From Rhizorhabdus dicambivorans (GTDB lineage: Bacteria; Pseudomonadota; Alphaproteobacteria; Sphingomonadales; Sphingomonadaceae), in the NCBI RefSeq assembly GCF_002355275.1, contig NZ_CP023452.1, positions 1 to 40,865 on the forward strand: a stretch of DNA of 40,865 nt, given 5' to 3'. The notes below the pieces were generated by a model. It worked only from the letters and a program-made list of their open reading frames with translations, did not search any database and was not told where the DNA came from. Both the position numbers and the translations under genes were made by a program. Below are positions 1 through 8,170 of this stretch, piece by piece (the first letter of the stretch is position 1; each line of letters opens with the position of its first letter).

Positions 1-95
1 TATCTGCCACTGGCGCGTGGCGCCGTGCTCAAATTAGCTGCCAATGTGCTCGCCCTCATCCGGCGCTGCTCGCAAACGAGGCGTCGCACTCACGC
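1..95 (+). repeat. Inner part of left terminal inverted repeat
   Basis: This continues the repeat that starts at 40806 and matches, inverted, the sequence at 3671-3766. It holds units such as TGCTCGCAAACGAGGCG and TATCTGCCACTGG. The match runs without a gap from the last base of the window into the first, which shows that the sequence is circular. Confidence 0.75.
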
Positions 96-177
96 TGTCT
101 GCCAACAGCTTCGACCGCCAGCGGGAGGTCGATCAGACGGCCATAGGCTGTCCCGTTTCTCCATCTGCACCGGGCAG

Positions 178-215
178 TTTCGGGAAAAGCCAATCGGGAA
201 CACATTTCGGGAAAA
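178..215 (+). repeat. Three short CGGGAA repeats
   Basis: CGGGAA occurs at 181-186, 195-200 and 208-213, 13 to 14 bases apart. The first and third copies share TTTCGGGAAAA. They lie downstream of the cold-shock gene, inside the cargo unit. They could be binding sites or relics of another element end. Their function is unknown. Confidence 0.35.
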
Positions 216-289
216 TGGCACCTCGTTGCCATCGAGCGCGCCTTGCCGCCGTCAGCCGTCCCACGCGACCTTCGTTTTTGGGAAACTGC

Positions 290-522
290 TTATCGTCCGG
301 GCGGGGGCGGTTCGTCGAACAGCATTTCCAGATCATCGGCCTCAAGCCCGCCCTTGGGGCGCTCGACGAGCGTGAAGCGCCATCGCTGTCCGCGCCGTAG
401 CTCAGTGAACCCGGCGCGCTCCGCCGCTCGGACGTGGACAAAGACCTTGGGCTGCTTGTCGTCACGAGAGATGAAGCCCCAGGCCCACCACGGTCGAGGT
501 ATTTGATCGTTCCGGTCGGCAT
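290..522 (-). CDS. Cold-shock domain protein (one frameshift)
   Basis: The protein starts MPTGTIKYLDR and, after a one-base shift near 468-480, continues WGFISRDDKQPKVFVHV and then RAAERAGFTEL. These match the nucleic-acid-binding RNP1/RNP2 strands (GFI, VFVH) of CspA-type proteins. The reconstructed length of ~77 residues is normal for the family. Such proteins bind single-stranded RNA or DNA in the cytoplasm and melt RNA structure under stress. It is the last gene of the sulP-usp-dksA-csp series, 18 bases after the dksA-like gene. The shift sits in a G/C-rich run and may be a sequencing error. Confidence 0.7.
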
Positions 523-540
523 GATGCCTTCCTTTCGGGC

Positions 541-864
541 CTAGCCCTCCTTGGCGCAGGCGAGGCACATCGTCGTCGCGGGCGCACGATCGAGGCGCTT
601 GGCCTCGATTTCCTCACCACAGCGGACGCACCAGCCATAATCGCCGCTGTCGATCCGCATCAGTGCGGCGTCGATGCGGCTACATTCGGCTTGCCGGTGC
701 CGCTGCGCCGCCAGTGCCATTGCCTGCACCTGCATGGCGTCGATCCGCGACAGGCGGCCGACGCTTTCCTGATCGAGCGTGACCGGGGCGCGTTTCCTCG
801 GCCGCCGCATCATCGGCGACGAGCTGATCGCGAAGCGCCAGCAGTTGCCGACGCCGCGCATCAA
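541..864 (-). CDS. DksA/TraR-type zinc-finger protein (N-terminal frame disturbed)
   Basis: The C-terminal part reads IDSGDYGWCVRCGEEI, then CLACAKEG, a CxxC...CxxC zinc finger of the DksA/TraR family. These proteins enter the RNA polymerase secondary channel and tune transcription. The central PVTLDQESVGRLSRIDAMQ is also typical of small family members. Upstream, a different frame (LDARRRQLLALRDQLVADD, about 805-885) fits the family's N-terminal helix better than the in-frame start at 864. A base has probably been lost near 785-790, and the true start lies near 885-890, touching the usp stop. I could not fix the start codon. Confidence 0.7.
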   Translation of the reverse strand: MMRGVGNCWRFAISSSPMMRRPRKRAPVTLDQESVGRLSRIDAMQVQAMALAAQRHRQAECSRIDAALMRIDSGDYGWCVRCGEEIEAKRLDRAPATTMCLACAKEG

Positions 865-887
865 GGTCCGGCGCGTCCCCGGCTATG

Positions 888-1729
888 TCAGCGTACCAAC
901 AGTACCGGGGCGCGAACGGTGCGGATCATCGTTGTCGTCGTGCTGCCGACGATCAGGGTGCGAAGCGGCGAGTGTCCATAGGCACCCATCACCAGCATCG
1001 CGCCGGGATGCGCCGCCATATGATCGCCGATCACCGCATCGACCTTGCCGTCACGCAGGACGGTTTCGGAACAGGCGGGCAGCGTTGCTGCCGCTGCGCC
1101 GAGCTGGTCGCGGTGTTTGCCATCATCCGGCCCCGCCATGACAAGGTGTACTGGCAAACCACCGAACAGCGGCGAGGTAGCGACATGACGGACAGCGCGG
1201 CAGGCGGCGGGCTGTTGTCGAAGGCGATCACCACCGCGTCAGGTGCCTTGGCTTCGCGTGAGGCGATCAGCACCGGCTTGTCGCTGGCACGCACGACCCG
1301 TTCGACCTTGGAGCCGATATGGTCGGTCGCGAACTCGCCCGACGCGCCGCGCTTGCCGATGATGACCAATGCAGCATCGGCTTCACGCTCGACGATCGTC
1401 TCCACGATCCCTCCATGCAGGTGCATCGACGCGACCGTGATGCCCTGCTCCTTCAAGCGAGTGCCGCCTGCGTCCAGCAGGATGCGCCCTTCCTCGATGG
1501 CAAGACGCCCCGCCGCTTCCTCGATGCGGGTCAGCTCTTCCAGCAGCTCGCTTTTGACACCGAGGCCGATCGCGCCGCTATGATCGTTGCGCGATGCCAC
1601 GGCATCCTTGCGCTGGACGACGTGCAGCAGCTCGACATCGGCCCCGAGCCGGGTAGCGGCCCAGGCCGCCAGATCGACGACGCTGGTCGCGTAGGTGGAT
1701 GCGTCGATACAGGCCAATATGCGGTTCAT
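888..1729 (-). CDS. Tandem universal stress protein, UspA family (frameshifted)
   Basis: The N-terminal half (1729 to about 1190) begins MNRILACIDASTYATSVV and includes ADAALVIIGKRG and DKPVLIAS, typical of a Usp domain. The C-terminal half, in another frame (about 1157 to 888), has VHLVMAGPDDG, MLVMGAYGHSPLRTLIVGST and APVLLVR, the second Usp domain with the GxxGHS-type nucleotide-binding segment. One or more bases are lost near 1150-1200. Rejoined, it is a two-domain Usp of ~280 residues. Such proteins are cytoplasmic stress factors often linked to transport or redox stress. It starts 12 bases after the sulP stop and probably shares its transcript. Confidence 0.8.
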
Positions 1730-1740
1730 AAGCCCTCTCC

Positions 1741-3222
1741 TCAGTGGGCGCCGAGCGCTGCTTCGGCGCCGGGCTTGTCATGGACGGCGAAGCGATCGAC
1801 CATCGTCGCGCTCGCCTGATTGAGGCCGATGACCTCGACATGGGTGCCTTCGCGGCGGAACTTGAGGATCGCCTTGTCGAGGCTCCCCACCGCCGAAATG
1901 TCCCAGAAGTGCGCGGCGGTCAGGTCGATGACCACATTGTCCAGCACCTCCTTGAAGTCGAAGGCGTCGGCGAACCGCTCGGACGAGGCGAAGAACACCT
2001 GACCCGAGACGCGGTAGGTCCGCGTCCTGCCATCCGCGCTCAGCTCGGATGCCACGTCGAACAGGCGCTTGACCTTGCTGGCGAAGAACAGACCGGACAG
2101 GATCACGCCTGCGACCACGCCTTGCGCCAGATCGTGCGTCGAGACGACAACCAGCACCGTCACCAGCATGACAACCGACGACTGCCACGGATGGCTCTTG
2201 AGGTTCCTGATCGATCCCCAGGAGAAGGTGCCGATCGACACCATAATCATCACCGCGACCAGCGCCGGCATCGGAATGCGGGCGACCAGCGGCCCAGTAC
2301 GACGATCAGGAACAGCAGGAACGCGCCCGACACAAAGGTGGAAAGGCGGGTGGAGCCGCCCGACTTCACGTTGATGACCGACTGCCGATCATGGCGCAGC
2401 CGCCCATCCCGCCGAGGAAGCCGGTCAGAAAATTGGCGATACCCTGCCCCTTCATCTCGCGGCGCTTGTTCGATGGCGTGTCGGTCAGATCATCGACGAT
2501 CTGCGCGGTCATCATCGATTCCAGCAGGCCAACCGCCGCCATCGTCAGCGAATAGGGGAAAATGATGCGCAGCGTTTCCAGCGTGAACGGCACCTGTGGG
2601 ATGCCGAACGCTGGCAGCGACGAGGGCAGCTTGCCCATATCGCCCACCGTGTTGACCTTGATGCCGGCATAGATCGAGACGATCGTCAGGATCACGATCG
2701 CGACCAGCGGCGACGGGATCGCCTTGGTCAGACGCGGGAACAGGTAGATGATCGCCAGGCCCGCCGCGACCATCGCGTAGGTTTCCCACCCGACGTTCGT
2801 TAGCTGGGGAAGCTGCGCGATGAAGATTAGGATCGCGAGCGCGTTGACGAAGCCGGTGATGACCGAGCGTGACACATACTGCATCAGCAGGTCGAGCTTC
2901 AGGAAGCCGGCGACGCCCTGGATCAGTCCCATGAGGATGGTGCGGCAAAGAGGTACTGGACGCCGTGATCGCGGATCAGCGGCAGGACAAGAACCGCAAT
3001 GGCGGCGGTTGCGGCCGAAATCATGCCGGGGCGTCCGCCCACGAGCGAGATGATGACGGCGATGGAGAAGGAGGCAAACAGCCCGACGCTTGGATCGACG
3101 CCGGCAATGATCGAGAAGCCGATGGCCTCCGGGATCAGCGCGAGCGCGACGACGATGCCCGCAAGCACGTCGGCGCGCGGGTTCGAGAGCCATTCGCGTC
3201 GAAGCGAAGTAGCAAATGTCAT
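1741..3222 (-). CDS. SulP family anion transporter with STAS domain (frameshifted)
   Basis: The N-terminus ([20 protein letters not shown]) runs into the SulP signature region [20 protein letters not shown]. The middle (to about 2385) holds several membrane segments and [12 protein letters not shown]. The C-terminus (2271-1741) carries the last helices and a cytoplasmic STAS domain ([10 protein letters not shown]...[16 protein letters not shown]). Known SulP proteins move sulfate or bicarbonate across the inner membrane. The substrate cannot be read here. Frames change near 2940, 2385 and 2285, each fixable by one base. The start at 3222 follows CAGG, seven bases upstream. Rejoined length is ~490 residues, normal for a bacterial SulP. 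First gene of the cargo operon. Confidence 0.8.
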
Positions 3223-3670
3223 GTAGAAACCTGATCGCAATAGCGAGGGGCGCACGCGTCAGACGCGTTCAATCAACGATGCTCGGAAGCGAGGCCCAAA
3301 TTCGCTAAGGTTATCCCGGGGATAGGCGCCGGGCCGAGCCACCCGAATCAATCCGGGTCCGTCGAAGGCCTCTAGATAGTCACTGATCGGACCATATTGC
3401 AACTGCGAACATCAGCAGCCTGCATTCCCATAATACCATCCCATTCGGGCCGGTCGCGGCCAGCGCGCTTCGACTGGTTCAGTCGTAAACGTATATCTGT
3501 GCCCGTTCTATGCGCCACCCGCTGTTCGCAAAAACCTTCCTTTCTGACGACCTTGCCGGCGGGCCATGACCGCAACGCATTTCTGCCGCCCGCCGCTTGT
3601 CAGAACTGTTCTGAAAACCTGCTTCGCAAAAGCGCGTGCCGGCGACGGGTTTGGAGAACCCACGGGCGGG
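3223..3670. promoter_or_regulatory. Noncoding upstream region of the cargo operon, with palindrome at 3600-3614
   Basis: No convincing gene is seen. The stretch lies upstream of sulP and should contain the operon promoter, though I could not pick one. At 3600-3614 it holds a perfect palindrome, TCAGAACTGTTCTGA (seven-base arms, one-base centre), a plausible repressor or recombinase site. Reading frames across it do not resemble proteins. Confidence 0.4.
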
Positions 3671-3826
3671 AGCGTGAGCATGACGCCCCGTTTGCAAGCA
3701 GCGCCGGATGATGGCGAGCACACTGGCAGATAATTCGAGCAGGATGCCACCCGCCAGTGGCAGATAGCGTGAGCAGGAAATCTGGCTGTTTGCGAGCAGA
3801 CGCCGTTATGATTGCAAGCGCCTACA
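3671..3826 (-). repeat. Right terminal inverted repeat of the cargo unit
   Basis: Read on the minus strand from 3826, it starts TGTAGGCGCTTGCAATC and matches the junction copy (40806-40865 plus 1-95) at roughly 85-90% by eye. It holds units TGGCAGATAATTCGAGCAG, TGGCAGATAGCGTGAGCAG and TGGCTGTTTGCGAGCAG, the multi-copy arrangement known from IS21-family ends, where transposase binds. Confidence 0.7.
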
Positions 3827-3832
3827 GCTAGC
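3827..3832 (+). repeat. Candidate target-site duplication GCTAGC (right)
   Basis: GCTAGC directly follows the right end of the cargo unit and also directly precedes the left end at 40800-40805. The flanking bases beyond it differ. A six-base duplication fits IS21-type insertion. Confidence 0.55.
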
Positions 3833-4065
3833 CGTGCGTCGCCTCGATCTGCTGGGCCAGCTCGGCCAGGTGATCGGAATCAAGTAGATCCTCTGCGGTG
3901 AAATCGAGGCGAAAAATTCGCTGTCACGGGGAGGCGCGCGATCGGCGGCGAACGTAGCCAGATAGGGCCGCGCCTCGTCCGTGGCGATCCAGCGCCAGAA
4001 AGCATTGCCCTGGCCGAATAAGCCGCTCTCGAACATATCGAGCCGTGTTGTGCGAAGTCGGTCAA
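3828..4065 (-). pseudogene. Small hypothetical gene, frameshifted, ending at the transposon insertion
   Basis: A TTG start at 4065 follows AGGAG and gives LTDFAQHGSI. After a shift the frame reads FESGLFGQGNAFWRWIATDE, and after a second shift FRLDFTAEDLLDSDHLAELA, ending QIEATHG with a stop inside the GCTAGC repeat. Rejoined, it is an acidic protein of ~78 residues of unknown function. Both shifts are single bases. The stop codon lies within the target repeat, so the insertion may have barely spared or slightly changed the 3' end. Confidence 0.4.
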
Positions 4066-4099
4066 TTTGCGTCTCCTGACAATCGGGCGGTTCGGCAAA

Positions 4100-4123
4100 A
4101 AAGGGAGGCCAAAGCCTCCCTTT
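4100..4123. terminator. Rho-independent terminator, usable on both strands
   Basis: A perfect ten-base stem (AAAGGGAGGC / GCCTCCCTTT) with loop CAAA lies just after the corrected stop of the upstream minus-strand gene (4126-4128). On the minus strand the stem ends in a run of T. Confidence 0.85.
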
Positions 4124-4125
4124 GT

Positions 4126-4388
4126 CTTACTGGAACAGTTTGATGAAAGCGGGCGCCGAGGCCAATGACTGCGAGGACGAAACCGACGCTGCCGATGACC
4201 CAAGTTTGCGCCGTCAGCTTGCTTTCGATTCCCTTGTTCGCCTCCTGAACCTTCACGGCGATATACTCCTCAATAGCCTCTACAACTTCCGCTGCGGCGT
4301 CGTCGGACAGATTAGCCGCTTTCAGTGCTCTAAACAATTTGATGTGCATCCGGTTCAGCGGCGCGGCGGCGTCGATCTGGTCGGCCAT
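4126..4388 (-). CDS. Small protein with C-terminal membrane helix, unknown function
   Basis: It starts MADQIDAAAPLNRMHIKLF (a GTG at 4400 is an alternative), followed by a helical stretch LSDDAAAEVVEAIEEYI, likely coiled coil. It ends with one membrane segment, TWVIGSVGFVLAVIGL. In the sequence as given, the frame runs past the terminator to 4062. One added base after VIGL yields APAFIKLFQ and a stop at 4126, immediately before the terminator. That placement supports the corrected frame. Probably an inner-membrane anchored protein. The partner is unknown. Confidence 0.6.
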
Positions 4389-4463
4389 CGTCTCGATCAC
4401 GCGCGCGCCCCATGCCCAACGGATAGCGCCGGAAGCATCCGAGTAATCGGATCCTCCGTCAGT

Positions 4464-4700
4464 TTAATTGCCCGAGCGATTGCGCGACACGTCCGCATAA
4501 GGTTTGCGGCGGCACTGGCTGCACCGAAGCCGCGCGATCAGTTCGTATATGCGGGTATCGAAAGAAATGCGGCGCGAGCGGGCGAAGTCGCCCAGCGGGG
4601 CGACGACGCGGCGACCGCAAGCGCACTGGATGCGCAGATAGCAGCCTTGCCGATACCAGATAGGATCAATGGGCTTGGGGCGGTTGTAGTTCGCGGCCAT
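4464..4700 (-). CDS. Hypothetical protein with cysteine pairs, possible zinc ribbon
   Basis: About 78 residues starting MAANYNRPKPIDPIWYRQG, with CACGRR near residue 27 and CSQCRRK near residue 61, enough for one zinc site. It is basic and could bind nucleic acid. A TTG start six codons upstream (4718) is possible. No clear ribosome-binding site precedes either start. I do not recognise the family. The next upstream gene on this strand, at 4992, is separated by two strong hairpins. Confidence 0.5.
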   Translation of the reverse strand: MAANYNRPKPIDPIWYRQGCYLRIQCACGRRVVAPLGDFARSRRISFDTRIYELIARLRCSQCRRKPYADVSRNRSGN

Positions 4701-4826
4701 GGGGCGCTTATGCGCCAAGCGGAACAGGAGGGGAACACGCCGCGCGAACGCCGGTTATTGGATTGGCAAGGGAAAAGGGCTATATAGGCAATGCTTCGTG
4801 TGCTGATTCATTTCACACACCTACCT

Positions 4827-4856
4827 GAACCCGCCGTGCTGTCACACGGCGGGTTC
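4827..4856. terminator. Strong hairpin, likely transcription end or RNA stability element
   Basis: A perfect 12-base stem GAACCCGCCGTG / CACGGCGGGTTC with a six-base loop. A second long GC hairpin (about 4867-4897, GGGCGGG paired with CCCGCCC) lies beside it, right after the stop of the small peptide gene at 4903. There is no T run, so termination is not certain. Confidence 0.6.
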
Positions 4857-4902
4857 AAACATTTAGGGCGGGCGGCCCTGTCAGACCACCCGCCCCGCTG
4901 GA

Positions 4903-4992
4903 TCAGCCCTTATCGGACTTCCCCAGCTTCACAATTGCGATCACGAGCGCGACGGCTGCGATCGTCAATTGAGCTGCTTCATATGCTGTCAA
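4903..4992 (-). CDS. 29-residue membrane peptide resembling holin-like type I toxins
   Basis: A near-perfect ribosome-binding site (AAAGGAGGTGATG, about 4998-5010 on the minus strand) precedes a TTG start. The peptide begins LTAYEAAQLTIAAVALVIA and ends IVKLGKSDKG: a short N-terminal polar part, one hydrophobic helix and a lysine-rich end. The pattern TYEA-QL-helix-K-rich tail resembles the putative holin-like toxins known mainly from Firmicutes plasmids and phages. Two strong GC hairpins follow the stop, as in structured type I toxin messages. An antisense antitoxin was not identified. Toxin function is inference. The strong ribosome-binding site argues that it is translated. Confidence 0.55.
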   Translation of the reverse strand: MTAYEAAQLTIAAVALVIAIVKLGKSDKG

Positions 4993-5009
4993 ATCACATC
5001 ACCTCCTTT

Positions 5010-5163
5010 GAGCGAGAGGATTTGCGAAGGGCCGCTGTCACAGTCCCTCGCCCTCGCTCGATGAGGGCTATACAACGGATTGGCGAGAATGCGCGCGAAG
5101 TGCTTCACATTTTCGTGAAGCCGTTGGATGATCGCCGGCGACCGTTGATGAAAAGGGGAAACT
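5010..5163. promoter_or_regulatory. Divergent intergenic region with hairpins
   Basis: This lies between the minus-strand small peptide and the plus-strand membrane gene at 5164. It holds CCCTCGCTCGATGAGGG and a seven-base hairpin GCTTCAC/GTGAAGC (5102-5121). It probably contains divergent promoters. No consensus was safely assigned. Confidence 0.35.
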
Positions 5164-5453
5164 ATGGACCTTGTATCGCAGGTTAGCGCCGATGACTGGG
5201 AAAGCGCACGGCGGATAGTTCGTCATCGCGAAATCATGGAACGACTGATTCCGTTTTGGGCCGTGCTTGGCGTTGCGCTGGTGCTGATGGGCGTGGACCT
5301 GGGCGGGCGTCTGCTGTGGACGCTGCCCATGATCGGATATGTCTTTGGGTGATGGCGGCCGATCACGGCCCTGATTACCGCGCCGCGAATTATTGGGTGC
5401 CGGTCCTGGGAAGCCAAGCGGCGGCGCTGCTACCTCTCATCGCCAAATTCTAG
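5164..5453 (+). CDS. Small membrane protein, unknown function (probable one-base frameshift)
   Basis: The first frame starts MDLVSQVSADDWESARRIV after GAAAAGGGGAAACT and contains one membrane segment (IPFWAVLGVALVLMGVDL). It stops at 5352. A second frame overlaps that stop (TGATG) and gives MAADHGPDYRAANYWVPVLG to 5453. Adding one G to the GGG run at 5347-5349 joins them into a 97-residue protein, so this is probably one gene. Otherwise it is a translationally coupled pair of 62 and 33 residues. The 28-base palindrome at 5461 follows eight bases after the stop. Confidence 0.5.
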
Positions 5454-5460
5454 ATCTCTC

Positions 5461-5488
5461 TGGAGCGGTGGCAGCTGCCACCGCTCCA
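5461..5488. repeat. Palindrome family member (28-bp perfect palindrome)
   Basis: The core GGTGGCAGCTGCCACC is extended by TGGAGC on the left and GCTCCA on the right, the longest perfect arms of the eleven copies on this plasmid. It lies between the small membrane gene and the IS21-split gene. Confidence 0.85.
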
Positions 5489-5494
5489 CGGGCG

Positions 5495-5673
5495 TCAAAC
5501 TATGCCCTCGAAGCGGGCGATCGCCTGCTCCGCGACGGAAGTAATTTCGGCGGGGTCGGCGGTTTGAGTGCAATCGCCGCCTACAACAGTGCCGAGCGTG
5601 CCGCCCTCCAGTTGGACAACGTGGACACGCCACACATCGCGGCGGATTTCGCACTGATCGGGCAGAGGCCGTT
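5495..5673 (-). pseudogene. 3' part of a small gene split by IS21 elements
   Basis: The minus frame entering from the IS end reads RPLPDQCEIRRDVWRVHVVQ, then LEGGTLGTVVGGDCTQTA, and ends IARFEGIV. The matching 5' part probably lies at 9103-9195. The family is not recognised. As it directly followed the DUF3768 gene before the insertion, it was probably the last gene of the anti-defence operon. Confidence 0.5.
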
Positions 5674-5764
5674 TGAGAGCGGCGGTGCAAAAGTCGGCCA
5701 CGGTAGCGGCGGAATAAACCAGCCGCGGGCGGAGTAAAATCCGGCCACCTATTTCCTTTCTGCA

Positions 5765-7285
5765 ATGACGCAGGAGGGACAGGGGATCTACACCGTGGAA
5801 CTATATCTGAAGGTTCGCCTGGCTGTCTCCGAAGGGATGACGCAGCGCCAGGCAGCAAAGCATTTCAACATATCTCGCGACAGCGTCGCCAAGATGGTGT
5901 CGTATTCGATACCGCCCGGCTATCAGCGGCGATCACCGATCCGGCGGCCGAAGCTGGATGCGTTCGTTTCGACGATCGAGCATTGGCTCGACGAGGATAT
6001 GAAGGTGCCGCGCAAGCAGCGGCATACTGCCAAGCGGGTGTTCGACCGGCTGCGCGACGAATGCGGGTTCACCGGCGCTACACGATCATCAAGGACTACA
6101 TGCGCGAGCGGGATCAGCGCCGCGGGAGGTGTTCGTGCCCTGTCGCATCCTCCCGGCCATGCGCAGGCCGACTTTGGCGAGGCGACTGTGGTGATCGGCG
6201 GCGTCGAGCAGAAGGCGCGCTTCTTCGTGCTCGATCTTCCGCATAGCGACGGCTGCTACGTGCGGGCCTATCCGGCGGCGGTGGCGAGGCCTGGGTCGAC
6301 GGCCACATCCATGCGTTTGCCTTCTTCGGAGGCGTGCCGCAGTCGATCGTATACGACAACGACCGTTGCCTTGTGGCGAAGATCCTGCCCGACGGCACGC
6401 GCAAGCGGGCAGCGCTGTTCAGCGGTTTTTTGTCCCACTACCTGATCCGCGATCGCTATGGCCGTCCGGAAAGGGTAATGACAAGGGGAATGTGGAGGGT
6501 CTTGTCGGATATGCCCGGCGCAACTTTATGGTGCCGATCCCGCAGTTTGCGACATGGGATGCGTTCAACGATTTTCTGGAGGAGCAGTGCCGAAAGCGCC
6601 AGCGCGATAAGCTACGCGGCGAGAACGAGACGATCGGCGAACGGCTGCAGCGCGATCTTGCCGCCATGCGTCCCTTGCCGGCGTCGCCGTTTGATGCCTG
6701 CGACCAGACCAGCGCTGTTGTGACAGCCCAATCGCTGGTGCGCTACAAAACGAACGACTATTCCGTGCCGGTTGCCTACGGTCATCAAGACGTCTGGGTC
6801 CGGGGCTATGTCGATCAGGTGGTGATCGGTTGCCGTGGTGAGATCATCGCCCGCCATCCCCGGAGCTGGGAACGGGAAGACATCGTCTTCGACCCCGTCC
6901 ATTACCTGCCGCTGATCGAGCAGAAGATCAATGCGCTGGATCAGGCAGCTCCATTGCAGGGCTGGGATCTGCCGGACGAGTTCGCCACGCTGCGCCGTTT
7001 GATGGAAGGCCGCATGGCAAAGCATGGCCGGCGGGAATACGTCCAGGTTCTCCGTCTGCTGGAAAGCTTCGAGCTTGCCGACCTGCATGCGGCGTAAGGC
7101 AGGCCCTTCAGCTCGGCGCGATCGGCTTCGATGCGGTCAAGCATCTGATCCTGTGCCGCGTAGAACGCCGACCGCCGCGATTGGACCTGTCGATCTATCC
7201 GTACCTTCCGAGGGCGACGGTCGAGAAGACCTCGGCGAAGGCGTATATGCGCCTCCTGTCGTCTGATGCGGGAGAGGCGGCATGA
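5765..7285 (+). CDS. istA: IS21 transposase IstA (several single-base frameshifts)
   Basis: The N-terminus (VELYLKVRLAVSEGMTQRQA...ISRDSVAKM) is a helix-turn-helix. The catalytic core shows GHAQADFGEA, PQSIVYDN and KGNVEGLVGYARR, matching the IS21 DDE domain. The C-terminus ends LLSSDAGEAA in frame with a stop that overlaps the istB start (ATGA). Six shifts are needed, near 6078, 6127, 6138, 6287, 6472 and 7097, each one lost base in a short run of G or C. With these restored the protein is ~505 residues, normal for IstA. As given it would not be made intact. Confidence 0.85.
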
Positions 7286-8039
7286 GCACCGAAGCACCTG
7301 ACATCCTGCTCGCCCACTATCTCAAGACCCTCAAGCTGCCGACCTTCCAGCGCGAGCACCAAAAGCTGGCCCGACTCTGCGCAACCGAGGACGTCGATCA
7401 CGTCGGCTACCTCTTCCGGCTTGCCGAGCGGGAGATGATCGAGCGCGATCGCCGCAAGGTCGAACGGCGGATCAAGGCGGCCAAATTCCCGGTCGTCAAA
7501 AGCCTCGACAGCTTCGACTTTGCCGCCATCCCAAGCTCAACAAGATACAGGTGCTGGAACTGGCCAGATGTGAATGGATCGAGCGCCGCGAGAACGTCAT
7601 CGCTCTCGGTCCCAGCGGCACGGGCAAGACGCATGTCGCGCTCGGCCTCGGCCTGGTCGCCTGCCAGAAAGGCTTATCCGTCGGCTTCACCACGGCGGCG
7701 GCCCTGGTCAGCGAGATGATGGAGGCTCGAGACGAGCGGCGTCTGCTCCGCTTCCAGAAGCAGATGGCCGCCTACAAGCTGCTGATCATCGACGAACTGG
7801 GCTTCGTGCCGCTCTCCAAGACCGGTGCGGAATTGCTGTTCGAGCTGATCTCCCAGCGTTACGAGCGCGGTGCCACCCTGATCACCAGCAATCTGCCTTT
7901 CGATGAATGGACCGAAACCTTGGGATCAGAACGACTGACCGGCGCACTGCTCGATCGCATCACCCACCACGTCAACATTCTCGAAATGAACGGCGACAGC
8001 TATCGTCTCGCCCAAAGCCGCGCCCGAAAGGCTGGCTGA
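7282..8039 (+). CDS. istB: IS21 helper ATPase IstB (one frameshift)
   Basis: The N-terminus (MSTEAPDILLAHYLKTLKLP) is typical IstB. After a one-base loss at about 7531 (CCC run) the frame continues LELARCEWIERRENVIALG with Walker A GPSGTGKTH, Walker B LLIIDELGF and ITSNLPFDEW. IstB is an AAA+ ATPase that works with IstA in target selection and strand transfer. Rejoined length is ~252 residues, as usual. The start overlaps the istA stop. Confidence 0.85.
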
Positions 8040-8059
8040 AACCTTTCAAAAAAATCGCC

Positions 8060-8115
8060 GCGCCCGGCTGAGACCCCGCTCGGGCTACGCCCTCACGGCG
8101 GTCTCAGCCGGGCGC
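8060..8115. terminator. Hairpin at the istB 3' end
   Basis: A perfect 16-base stem GCGCCCGGCTGAGACC / GGTCTCAGCCGGGCGC with a 24-base loop, 20 bases after the istB stop and inside the element. It probably ends the istAB message or blocks readthrough. Confidence 0.6.
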
Positions 8116-8170
8116 AAGGGTGGCCGACTTTTGCTCCGCCCGGTGGCCGGAAATTGCTCCGCCGTTGACA

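Larger units (their letters stand above)
1..3826. mobile_element. Transposon-like cargo unit with IS21-type ends (continues from 40806 across the origin)
   Basis: On the circle this unit runs from 40806 through the window ends to 3826, about 3,886 bp. Both outer ends begin TGTAGG(C/G)GCT and continue as diverged ~155-bp inverted repeats. Each repeat is built from several short units of the TGGCAGAT...GAGCAG kind, the style of IS21-family termini. The six bases GCTAGC lie immediately outside both ends (40800-40805 and 3827-3832), as expected for a target duplication. GCTAGC is itself palindromic, so it could instead be part of the inverted repeat. The interior carries sulP, usp, a dksA-like gene and a cold-shock gene, all on the minus strand, and no transposase. 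It would need istAB supplied in trans. The IS21-family assignment of the ends is inference. Confidence 0.6.
5674..8170 (+). mobile_element. IS21-family insertion sequence, about 2.5 kb
   Basis: It contains istA followed by an overlapping istB, the IS21 arrangement. The left end starts TGAGAGCGGCGGTGCAAAAG and holds three related units (GGCGGTGCAAAAGTCGGCCAC and variants to about 5746). The right end, read inward from 8170, is TGTCAACGGCGGAGCAATTT, with a second unit near 8115-8142. No target duplication is visible. Its right end directly abuts the remnant of another IS21 element, so it either inserted into that element or was joined to it by a deletion. Confidence 0.8.

Noticed and set aside
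25..400. Open frames of 116-118 residues on the plus strand over the left repeat
   Set aside because: They run through the terminal repeat and antisense to the cold-shock gene, have no ribosome-binding site and no protein-like pattern.
3508..3750. 80-residue minus frames between sulP and the right repeat
   Set aside because: They overlap the terminal repeat units, have no ribosome-binding site, and their composition is arginine/serine-rich like random GC-rich sequence.
8060..8115. Long hairpin as a CRISPR or attC-like element
   Set aside because: There is only one copy, at the istB 3' end inside an IS21 terminus. No repeat-spacer array or integrase is present.
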